DNA from: Apostichopus japonicus
Lineage: Eukaryota; Echinodermata; Holothuroidea; Aspidochirotida; Stichopodidae
Direction of reading: 5' to 3'
Length of the DNA stretch: 64,000 nt
Assembly (NCBI RefSeq): GCF_037975245.1
Contig: NC_092580.1
Coordinates: 12,493,501 to 12,557,500, forward strand
The position numbers and the translations under genes are program-made. Shown here piece by piece: positions 54,616 through 64,000 of the stretch (its first letter is position 1; every line of letters begins with the position of its first letter). The notes under the pieces were generated by a model. It was not told the DNA's origin. It was given only the letters and a program-made list of their open reading frames with translations, and did no database searches.

Positions 54616-56820
54616 ATGGCTACCTGGAACCCTTTCATAGAAGACCTGACAGAAAACTTCTGCATGTGCTCTGTTTGTTTGGATCAATTTAGTGAGCCGA
54701 AACAGTTACCATGTCTTCATCGATACTGTAACGATTGCTTGAGAACAGTTATTCAAGCCAGCCATGATGGGACAATTGAATGTCCAATTTGTAAACAGCG
54801 ATGTTGTATACCAGAGGATGGATTGAACGGCTTTAAGACTGATTTTCATATGAAGAGTATGCTCGAGTTTATAGAATTGCGTAAATCATTGGAAAAGAAT
54901 GATTTGAAGCAGTGTGTGAGCTGTTCAAAGGATGTGATATGTTCCGCCTACTGCTTTAAATGTAGAGCTTTTTTATGCGAAGAATGTTACAGGGTTCATA
55001 TCAGTAATAGAATGTTTACTGATCACCAACCAAGCACTCTGAAATTGGAAAATATGGCAGCTAAGAACCTGACCATGGAGGAAATAGCTGCAATGACAGA
55101 AGATCCCAGGTGCCATTTTCATATCAAACAACCAGCCAAATTGTGCTGTGGTACATGCCAAAATGAACCGGTTTGTTTAGTCTGCACTTACGGTAAGCAC
55201 AGAGGTCACGATCTCATAGATGTGACTGACCTAGCCCAGAAAGAAAGGACATTACTGAATCAGAACCTCGCTGAACTAAGCAGGCACAAGACTAAACTAT
55301 ACGCGTTACCTGAGAAGGTTCAAATGGCATTAGTAAAATTGGACAAAAATGTTAAAAAAAAGACAAAGTTGTTGACACTTCAATACAAAAAACAGGCAAA
55401 GAAAATAAAGGATAAACTTGCCAAATGTAATGATGAACGTGACAAAGGAGCTGCTGACATAGAAATTAGAAGAAAATGTGAAAAACGTGAAATCACTGCT
55501 AAACATGAAGAGGAAATAAACCGATTGATCATGAAACATGAAAAAATTATGAAAACTGCTGATGTAAAGTATGACCAGGAATTGAAAGAATTTAAGGAAA
55601 ATCGTCAAGAAATTGAGGGTGAATTCTTTAAAAAACTCGGGGAGTTAGATAGTAGTTTCAAGACCTTGACAACAGCTATAGATGTTCTTACAAGTCAAAA
55701 CCAAAACGAATGTGAAGAAATACTGAATAATTGTAAGCAACTTATTAAACGATTCAAAAACTTATCAGCAACGTCTTCTTCCATTCTTGCATGTAATGAC
55801 GATTGGACAGACGCACAGTGTGTCCCCGACATAAGAGCAGCCAGTGAACCTATGATCGAAGAAATGAAACAAGAATATCCAGAGTTAGAATCTTTATCTG
55901 ATTTTGTCATCAGTGATATAACAAAAGTTATATATGATAAAGTTGTAATTACAGAACGTGCAGAGTCTGTTGTTGATGTTGCAGGAATCAAAGCTAAAGA
56001 TTACTGGATCACCGGTATGACAAGTAGTAGCAATGGTAATATCGTTATGACTGGTAGTGTATCACAAGAGAAATCACACATCACTGTCATTAACATGAAA
56101 GGAGAAATATTAAATCAGAATGTTTTAATTAGAAATAAGAGATTTGGGCATCGGGCATTTCGTTACTGTTGTAATTTGTCGGGGTTCAATGTCATTACAG
56201 CTTGCTTACCGGATGAAATCGGTATTTATAATATTTCTGACTCTTCTTACCAAAAGAAGAACATCAGTGATATGGTTAAGACGTGGCCAGAGGGTAGGCA
56301 TGTGTGTTCTGTTACCAAGAATCCCGCCAAGAATGAAATCATTGTTGGTACTGACAGCAGAGAAGTGTATGTATTTGATTACCAGCTGAATTACATTCAC
56401 ACCATAGTACTACCTGATGTAATCAAGCAATCAGATGATATCACTGTCCACGACGGTAATCTTCTGATCTGTGACTATGGTGGTGGGACCTCATATGCAG
56501 TTACCATGGTGACTTCATGGAGTAAGGTGGTGTATAAATTAACCAAACCAAATCTAAGTGGAGCTGACTTTAAACCTGTCAGTGTGTGCATAGGCATGGG
56601 AGGGTTCATCTACATGTTATGGCATGAAGGTATACAGCTGAACACTGTGCTAACACAATACAGTCGAGATGGTCGGCAATTACTAACAACAATGTCAGTT
56701 GATGCCGACGCATGGTGCATGACCACATCAGTAGTACATGGTGAGGAGAAACTCATGATAGCCACCGTAACGTCGGGGAAGATGTACAGACTAGTACCTG
56801 CATACTATAGCGCTTTATAG
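54616..56820 (+). CDS. TRIM-type E3 ubiquitin ligase with C-terminal propeller, copy C
   Basis: 734 codons. The RING (C18-C59), B-box 1 (C100-H137), B-box 2 (C166-H198) and coiled coil match copies A and B. Zinc ligands are intact. F16 is C, adjacent to the first ligand, which is unusual but need not matter. The propeller (about 440-730) again differs mainly in loops, with a third set of residues at 508-517, 562-564, 603-606 and 671-675. The C-terminus is changed: two codons are lost from the final strand (MYRLVP for MYIYGLVP), and a 5 bp insertion removes the ancestral stop, giving the new tail AYYSAL. This might weaken closure of the last propeller blade. Same inferred role: cytoplasmic ubiquitin ligase of TRIM56/TRIM-NHL-like architecture. 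Confidence 0.87.
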   Translation: MATWNPFIEDLTENFCMCSVCLDQFSEPKQLPCLHRYCNDCLRTVIQASHDGTIECPICKQRCCIPEDGLNGFKTDFHMKSMLEFIELRKSLEKNDLKQCVSCSKDVICSAYCFKCRAFLCEECYRVHISNRMFTDHQPSTLKLENMAAKNLTMEEIAAMTEDPRCHFHIKQPAKLCCGTCQNEPVCLVCTYGKHRGHDLIDVTDLAQKERTLLNQNLAELSRHKTKLYALPEKVQMALVKLDKNVKKKTKLLTLQYKKQAKKIKDKLAKCNDERDKGAADIEIRRKCEKREITAKHEEEINRLIMKHEKIMKTADVKYDQELKEFKENRQEIEGEFFKKLGELDSSFKTLTTAIDVLTSQNQNECEEILNNCKQLIKRFKNLSATSSSILACNDDWTDAQCVPDIRAASEPMIEEMKQEYPELESLSDFVISDITKVIYDKVVITERAESVVDVAGIKAKDYWITGMTSSSNGNIVMTGSVSQEKSHITVINMKGEILNQNVLIRNKRFGHRAFRYCCNLSGFNVITACLPDEIGIYNISDSSYQKKNISDMVKTWPEGRHVCSVTKNPAKNEIIVGTDSREVYVFDYQLNYIHTIVLPDVIKQSDDITVHDGNLLICDYGGGTSYAVTMVTSWSKVVYKLTKPNLSGADFKPVSVCIGMGGFIYMLWHEGIQLNTVLTQYSRDGRQLLTTMSVDADAWCMTTSVVHGEEKLMIATVTSGKMYRLVPAYYSAL

Positions 56821-57108
56821 AAATTGCATACTTAAAACAAAATGATATCGAGAGTTACGATACACATATTCGGTTGTTATCATTGCTGTATTTGTTTTTT
56901 AAGGCTTTTACACATATAGAGAAATATTACAAACCTAACTTCTAAGAGTTATTGTTAGATACATTCATAATTAGCAAATAAGTAGGATCCTAAGGAGTTT
57001 ATCGCCATATCTTAACATATATCCATTACAAAAGACTGTCTTCCTATATAGGAGTTAAAACTTTCTTTATAATAATCCTCCATTTAAAATAACCTCTTAT
57101 TATAACAT

Positions 57109-57672
<564 letters not shown>

Positions 57673-57746
<74 letters not shown>

Positions 57747-57750
57747 CATA
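57673..57750. repeat. (TA)n microsatellite
   Basis: A pure TA run leading into the SINE fragment. Confidence 0.95.
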
Positions 57751-57840
57751 CAGGAGGCCCAGGTTCGAATCCCGGTGGAGGCTGGAAGCTTTTTTCACTG
57801 TTCTAGATTTTCCTTCTCATTGCGTTTTCATATATATATA
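57751..57840 (+). mobile_element. 5'-truncated tRNA-derived SINE
   Basis: Contains the B box GGTTCGAATCC (57,762-57,772) and the body and tail seen in the fuller copy at 58,086, including TTTTTTCACTGTTCT. The A-box half is missing. Confidence 0.65.
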
Positions 57841-58085
57841 TATTCATTTGCCTTTGTCGTTTACCTCCATTCCATTAACATAAAGTCTGTTCAAAGTATC
57901 TCATTCGAGATCTGGCTTTAGGAATTACAAATGATTTTCGAGTTGGTTAGCATCATGTTTGATCTCTAGAGTAAGGCAAAATATATCACCAAAAACAGAA
58001 CTAGTATTGTTCGATACAGGTGTCAAACGCCTACAGTGAAATTACGACCTTCCTTACCGGTTTCGAACCTCTGGACGTACAATCA

Positions 58086-58205
58086 GCGTCCATGTCCTAG
58101 TTGGTTAGGGTGTCCACGTACAAAGCGGGAGGCCCGGGTTCGAATCCCGGTGGAGGCTTGAAGTTTTTTCACTGTTCTGGATTTTCCTTCTCATTACGTT
58201 CTCAT
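58086..58205 (+). mobile_element. tRNA-derived SINE
   Basis: A-box-like TAGTTGGTTAGGG (about 58,098-58,110) and B box GGTTCGAATCC (58,137-58,147) lie within a perfect T-arm (CCGGG-TTCGAAT-CCCGG). The ends of the head can pair six of seven bases (GCGTCCA/TGGAGGC). The anticodon arm does not fold, so it is a tRNA-derived SINE head, not a tRNA gene. A short tRNA-unrelated body follows and ends in a (TA)n tail. Confidence 0.7.
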
Positions 58206-58329
<124 letters not shown>

Positions 58330-58609
58330 TTTTTATTATTATTATTAGAGAAAACCAGAGAAATAAGATATGACTCATAATTGACAAATGAGGAGTAATG
58401 TTTTAGAAAATATATTGGAATTTTTGGTCCCCCTGGACAGCATTTCTTGGCAGTCGAATGAAAAGTACAAAATGTAACAATGAAAGTATGACGCTAGATA
58501 AGTGTAAGTTGCATTGATGGAATTAGAACCAAATAAACCATGACTATACAGGAAGCGGATTTAGGAGCAAAGAATGGATTACATATGTTTGTAGGACATT
58601 ATTAACAAT

Positions 58610-60130
58610 ATTATGCAATCGATAAGGGAGGCTGCTCCCAATGTGTTTTTGCATTGGTCCATTGCATGCAAAGGGTGAAAAAGGGGTAAGAGTGGGGAGT
58701 GGACACAAAGGGGAAAATGTATTGGAGTGTTGAAACAGTATATATTTGCAAAGCTATTGTAGTGAAATTTCCTGGAATACTAACTTTGATGCAATGTACA
58801 GGTTACCCATAGACAAAAGGTAGAGTAGGACATCCCATCCCTTAGCTGCATGCAAAAATAGAGGGAAGTAATATGGCAATATTGTTTGAAGCTGGTCTTT
58901 GTCTGGTGTGAAAAAAAAAAGTATGCAAGTATTAAGGGAGGATACTCCCAATATGTGTTTGCATTGGTTCACTGCATGCCTGGGGGAGAGGAGGCCTGGT
59001 AAGAGTGGGCCCTCGACACAAAAGGGTAAGATGTTTTCAAGTGGTGTGACATTATATATAGGCAAAAGGAAAGGCAGCACATCCCCCTCCCCTTAGTTAC
59101 ATCATAAACAAGGGAAATGATTCACAGCACCACTCCCCCACCCCTAAATGGGGTGTATGTTAACCTCTACATATATTTAGTGTTATCAGATATGGCATTA
59201 ATGTGTTTAAGGTCCATACAGGGGGGTAGGGAGCTTCCCAAAAATGGGGGGTGGGTACAACATCAGAAGGACACTTTCTAATTCCATAACCACCACTCGT
59301 TATGCAATAAACCAATACACACTACCTATCAACCTACATCTGTACTTCTGTCCATCCATAATTTTGAACTTCCCAGAAACATTCCTCTTGTGTTCATTCC
59401 TTGAACAAAAGTTTTTAGCAACCTCAGTTAAATCCTTAGCATGTACAGACGAAATATAAATTATTAAAATAAAATATTAAAATTAACAAAGGCTTAAGAT
59501 ATCCAAAAGACAGTTCTTCATCAAAGGGGCACACTTTATTTGCCAGTAGGGTACATTTGCTATTTTGGAAAAAAATGGGGGGGCTTGTGCCCCAGGGCCC
59601 CCCAGGCTCCTACCCCACTGGGTCTATATTTGGTGTAAAAGAAACAAAATTATGCAATCGATAAAGTAGGCAGCTCCCAATGTGATTTTGGATTGCTTCA
59701 GTGCATTTCAGGGGCGTAGGGGTGTAAGGGAGGATGGACTCAAAGAGGAAGATGATTGTGAGTGGGGAAACATATATAAGCAAATGAATTAGTGGATCCA
59801 TCAAAAATACTAGTTTTCACGACAATGTACAGGTCACCTTAAAAAAATGGTAGGGCAGAACACCCCCTCCCCCTAGTTGTATGGAAACGAAGGGAAAGGA
59901 TTCACTGTCCACAAAAGTGGGGTGTATGTGAACCTTTATATACATATTTAGTGTCATCAGATATGGCATCAATGTATTCAAGGTCTATATCAATTGTGAG
60001 TTAAAGTAACAAAACTATGTAAATCATAAGGGAGGTAGCTTGCAATTTGATTGTGCATTGGGTGTGCATACCAGGAGATGGAGAAGGGGTAAGGGTAGAG
60101 ATTGAAGACAAAGGAGAAAGTGTTTTGGAG
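58610..60130 (+). repeat. Array of ~0.3-0.4 kb units
   Basis: Four diverged units of the family at 13,500 and 15,055, starting near 58,612, 58,920, 59,650 and 60,005 (landmark ATAAGGGAGG or ATAAAGTAGGCAGC). The unit around 59,200 is split by the hAT MITE at 59,219-59,620. Confidence 0.75.
59219..59620. mobile_element. hAT MITE, CAGkGGGGTAGG family
   Basis: The ends are CAGGGGGGTAGGGAGC and GGCTCCTACCCCACTG, flanked by GGTCCATA (59,211-59,218) and GGTCTATA (59,621-59,628), an 8 bp duplication with one later change. The uninterrupted repeat unit is seen at about 13,715. No transposase. A related end is at about 25,412. Confidence 0.75.
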
Positions 60131-61640
60131 TTGGGTAACACAAGTTGTTTTGTTCTGTCTTTAATAAATATATTTTTTATGTTATCTTTTATTTTCACAC
60201 TTTCAGTTTGCTTTCCTTAACCTGCAAACCTATGCGTAAAACAGTGAATCTGGCTCTACAAGACCACAGGAGGAATTAATATACATACATACACAAGCAC
60301 ATACATACACACATACACCTATACTTAGGCTTTGACTACGCCTTTAGTCCTTCATAAATTTGTGAATGTCTCTGAACATGGTATATCTGTGCAGGCTATA
60401 AAAGTCCTAGTGTATTTGTGCTAGACTGAGTAGTACTCCAGCTACTTGGAATGATTAGACAACAATGCTTAAAGGATACTGTTTCAGACAGTTATTTCCA
60501 TTTTGGTTAATAAATGTACTGTTATAAGTGCATACATGGTCCTCAACATACCAAGCATAAAGGAACTTTGCAGTGTGCATGTATATAATATTAAAACAAA
60601 CTACATATGAATGGTGGGACTATCGATATCATATTTTAAGTCACTCTCAATATTGACTTTCACAGTAGGTTTGGTGATATTTTTTATGCAAAGGTGATCA
60701 AAGATGGCTAAAAACAATATGCATGAGATGCAGAATTCAGATATGTACCAGTATGCTATTTCTTTAAGTGAAGTACATGGTGGCTACAGCACAAGATGCA
60801 TGAAATTAATAATTCCAATGCTTGACACTATGTTTGGTAATTTTCATGCAAAGGAAGTCAAAGATGGCTACAACACAGAATGCATGAGATAATGAATTTC
60901 AATGTGTGACAGTTTGTTAGGTGATTTTATTTGTGCAAGATGTTGTTAACTACAGTTACAATACTGAATGCAAATGCCATTTATTTTTAGAAAAATCCTT
61001 GTTAATCAATTGGAGTTAGCAATGCAAAATCAACTCCAGTCATCAAAATGTTGTTAACTACGGTTACAATACTGAATGCAAATGTCATTTATTTTTAGAA
61101 AAATCCTTGTTAATCAATTGGAGTTAGCAATGCAAAATCAACTCCAGTCATCAAAATGTTCCAATGAAAAATGAAGATTAACATTATATAATTTCATTAC
61201 AATAATGCAATACAAATTCAATGTAATAATTCAAATTTTAGAATGAAGACAACTAGAAGACAGCTTCAGTGACAACGTGTCTCAACACAACACATGCAGA
61301 CACTTATGATTAAGAGACGAGAGCCATAATAAGTCACATACAATAGGGCATCGATTATTGGTTGAATTGAATTGACAGATTTGGTTTCTTGAAGTTAATA
61401 CTCCCATGAAACTCCAATGAAATTTGTTTCAACCTGTTGTAACTTAAATGATGAAAACAGCAGGAGCATCTACTGCATTTCTATTGTATAAACTTGTATC
61501 TTAATGAATGTTGTGAGTAATGACAGTCAGTTGGGAGTTGACTGTCATTCAACAACTTGCTAACCCATTTTTTCTATTTTATTTCTTTTTAAAGTCTATT
61601 TTTTTATTCCAGTGTGGCATATTCATGCCACTATTAAGAA
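60131..61640. other. Unique non-coding stretch
   Basis: AT-rich with ACATACATACAC repeats near 60,283-60,320 and loosely repeated CAAAGATGGCTA...GAATGCATGA phrases at 60,690-60,890. No gene is seen. Confidence 0.5.
60941..61156 (+). repeat. Two tandem copies of a 108 bp unit
   Basis: TGTTGTTAACTAC starts at 60,941 and 61,049. The copies are almost identical, implying a recent event. Each includes the hairpin GGAGTT...AACTCC. Confidence 0.9.
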
Positions 61641-63480
61641 GGGAAAGTAGCCAAGTTCTCTAAGACAAATGTGTTGTGTAAATATTGTGTATTGAACAAT
61701 TAGTAAATTTAAATGAAAAATTCTTTGTAGAAAATTGGCAATGAACAGTCACATAACAACAAGAGAACAGCTAGAGTAAAAAGGATTTATCCTCTGAAAA
61801 GGGGAAGATTATCCTGATGATCAGACATACATTTTAATGAATCAATCATGGTACAATGTTTGTAATGTACATATCATTAACAACAATGTATCAATCATGT
61901 GTGTTATAAAAGATGAAAGACTGAGCTGAATAGTAAAGCTCGTGAAATTTTACTTTAATTATTATTTGAGATTCTTCCAAATGAGCATCACATTCACAGT
62001 AGACTGTCAATATTGCATGTATAAAACATGAAAGTTTGTACTGATTAGAGATTAACTTTCACACTAATGAATCAATGGTGGTAAAGTGATAGAAATAAAC
62101 AGTGTTTTAAACAGCATTGGAAATGGTTCTTGATTTCTTATTGTCGAGTATACATTCACTCTACACAGAGCCAATCATTAGCGATATAGACCCTGATAAC
62201 TTCTTTATTTAAAAATAAATATAGATTTCAATAAATTTAGATGAAGACACTATCACAATTTTTCATTGCTTCACTACGCACCAGTGGTTGAGTAAGGGTA
62301 AATGTAGGAATTGAACAGAAAAGGGAGGGTTCTTTAATGTGGGTTAAAATAGTACATAAATGAAATATCTAGTACTGCTATCTTAACCTTTAAGTACAGG
62401 CTAGCCAGAGCAATGGAGGTCAAGGTGACAATGACCGCCCCCCACACTCACCACACCCTCCTTAGTTTCATGACAGAAGACAATGGATATATGTTTCACA
62501 GCCCTCTACCAATAATTCTCTCCATTGCAACAGGGTAAAAAGGGTCTACATGTTAAAGGTATGCTGTATTGACCACAAATATGCAAGATTTTCAAATATG
62601 GTCAACTGCACATTGTCAAACTTCTTATACTCTTCATATTACCACCCTGAAGGTAATTAACCTCACTGGGACATTCAGCCATCTTGTTTGCTAATTTAGA
62701 GTTATGGGAAAATTTAGAGATTAAATGCCTCCAGAAAAGTGCAGTTTGAAATCTTATAGCAATTATAGCGTCCTATAGTTTGGGCCCTATACACCTTTAA
62801 CCTCTACACATTGAGTGTTGTAGTAACAAAATCAGGCAGTCAATAAAAGAGGCAGCCCTCAATGTGAGTTTGCTTTGGTTATGCATATCAGGGGTGGAGA
62901 AGGGGTGAGGGTAGAGATCAAAGAGAAAAGGGGACGTAAATATTTTGGGTTGGGGTAAGTTTAGTACATAAAGGCAAATGTATTAGTGAAGTATATAGGA
63001 ATACCACCTTTGACATTGATTTAATGGTCAGGCAGAAAAAAAAGGAGGGCATAGAGATATGGAAGGGGGGTGGAAAAGGTTTGAACCAACATCAGGACCG
63101 CCAATAAGTATACTGTTAGCTTCCAGTAGGTTTGTTTAACAGTCCGGCCCCCTCCCGCAAAGATTCCCATATAAAGAAGTGGGAGCATTGCAAATATGGT
63201 TATATGGGGTCTATGCAACCTCTACACATTGACTTTTATCAGATCTAACAAGATGAGGCAATCAATAAGGGAGGCAGATATCAATGAAAGTCTGCATTGA
63301 TTCTATGTCAGGGGTGGAAGAGAGGTCAGGGTAGAGATGTTCTGAACAGAAAGGTGAAGTTTTGGAATGGGGATACATATACAACATGAAATACATAACC
63401 AGCACTAATACCTTATTTGCAAAGTCATTTGATTGTACAAGTCATGTAGAGAAAATGGTACGGTGGGGCAATTAGCATTT
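61641..63480 (+). repeat. Fourth, partial copy of the duplicated block
   Basis: Aligns with 13,785-16,290 in the same orientation, with deletions at about 62,148 (removing most of the finger exon) and 62,262. It includes the tail of the 0.4 kb array. It has no TRIM gene. Confidence 0.85.
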
Positions 63481-63895
63481 TGTACCCAATGTGGTACTCC
63501 TACACATTAAAATATGAAGTCTGCCCATGCTTCCCATCTTGAGATATCATGTTTACAAGGTTTTCACAATTTGACCCCTGGTGACCCCAAATGACCTTTG
63601 ACTTCCAACAAAAGCAATAGGCTTCTTGTACTCAATGTGGTACTTCTACACACGAAATATGAGGTCCTCCCATGCTTTTCTTCTAGAGATATCGTGTTTA
63701 CAAGGTTTTCATAATTTGACCCTTATGACCCAAATGACCTTTGACTTCCACCAAAAACAATAGGCTTCTTGTACTCAATGTGGTACTTCTACACATCAAA
63801 TATGAATTTGGTCTGATCTTCCCTTCTTGAGATATCATGCTTACAAGCTGGGCGTCACACACAGACACGCACACACACACGCCATCATGAATGCA
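63481..63895 (-). repeat. 145 bp array in inverted orientation
   Basis: About 2.7 units of the 145 bp family on the minus strand (landmark TTTACAAGGTTTTC at about 63,550 and 63,697). They end with the same fixed head (CAAGCTGGGCGTCA) and a CA run at 63,843-63,880. They lie inside a 0.4 kb unit that resumes at about 63,925, so the array behaves like an insertion. Confidence 0.8.
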
Positions 63896-64000
63896 AAGGT
63901 TACGATTATCATTGAAACCAAGAAACGTGACAAAGATATTATGCAGTGGGGTATCATTATGAGATATAAAGGCAAGGTATTAGAGAGGTCTATAGAATAC
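63896..64000 (+). repeat. Resumed 0.4 kb unit, cut by the window end
   Basis: Contains AACGTGACAAAGATATT and a TATAAAGGCAA phrase of the 0.4 kb family (compare 16,585-16,650). Confidence 0.6.

Noticed and set aside
58086-58160. tRNA gene
   Set aside because: The B box and T-arm are perfect, but the anticodon stem does not form and a SINE body and TA tail follow. Called a tRNA-derived SINE instead.

Overview
The window is nuclear DNA of an animal, very probably a marine invertebrate deuterostome and most likely an echinoderm. The evidence is low GC, intronless TRIM-type coding blocks with canonical splice acceptors upstream, tRNA-derived SINEs, CR1/L2-like LINE fossils, many hAT-type MITEs, and direct tandem arrays of 145 bp and about 0.4 kb units. 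The species assignment is inference. There are no operons, CRISPR arrays or bacterial features.

Layout. A block of roughly 24.6 kb is present twice in direct orientation: copy A (about 541-25,370) and copy B (about 27,541-49,850). A third, partial copy C covers about 52,250-57,110. A fourth fragment (61,640-63,480) repeats only part of the gene-poor side of the block. Copies A, B and C each carry one intact gene of 730-734 codons, on the plus strand at 7031-9223, 31654-33846 and 54616-56820. The products have a RING finger, two B-boxes, a coiled coil and a C-terminal six-bladed propeller-like domain, an architecture like TRIM56 or TRIM-NHL E3 ubiquitin ligases. A LINE reverse-transcriptase fossil lies antisense just upstream of every copy. 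A 479 bp hAT-derived element holding the end of a transposase is shared by A and B.

The gene-poor half of A (14.2-23.3 kb) holds scattered minus-strand exon candidates. One resembles an RluA-type pseudouridine synthase (RPUSD3-like), one looks like an N-terminal coding exon pair, and one carries a CxxC...HxxxC finger. In B the same locus is decayed: one exon is lost in a 1.46 kb deletion, another is inverted in place, and a frameshift hits the exon 1-exon 2 join. In A the finger has lost its first cysteine.

Because A and B are paralogous, each serves as the empty site for insertions in the other. This exposes a 1550 bp solo LTR, a 1168 bp Ginger-like element with CCGG target duplication, several hAT MITEs with 8 bp target duplications, and a palindrome cluster.

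The most interesting signal is in the three TRIM genes. Their zinc-binding N-termini are nearly identical. In the propeller the amino-acid changes cluster at the same place in every blade, the strand D-to-A and B-to-C loops that form one face. This is the pattern expected of a diversifying recognition surface, perhaps in innate immunity. All identity figures and counts are by eye.
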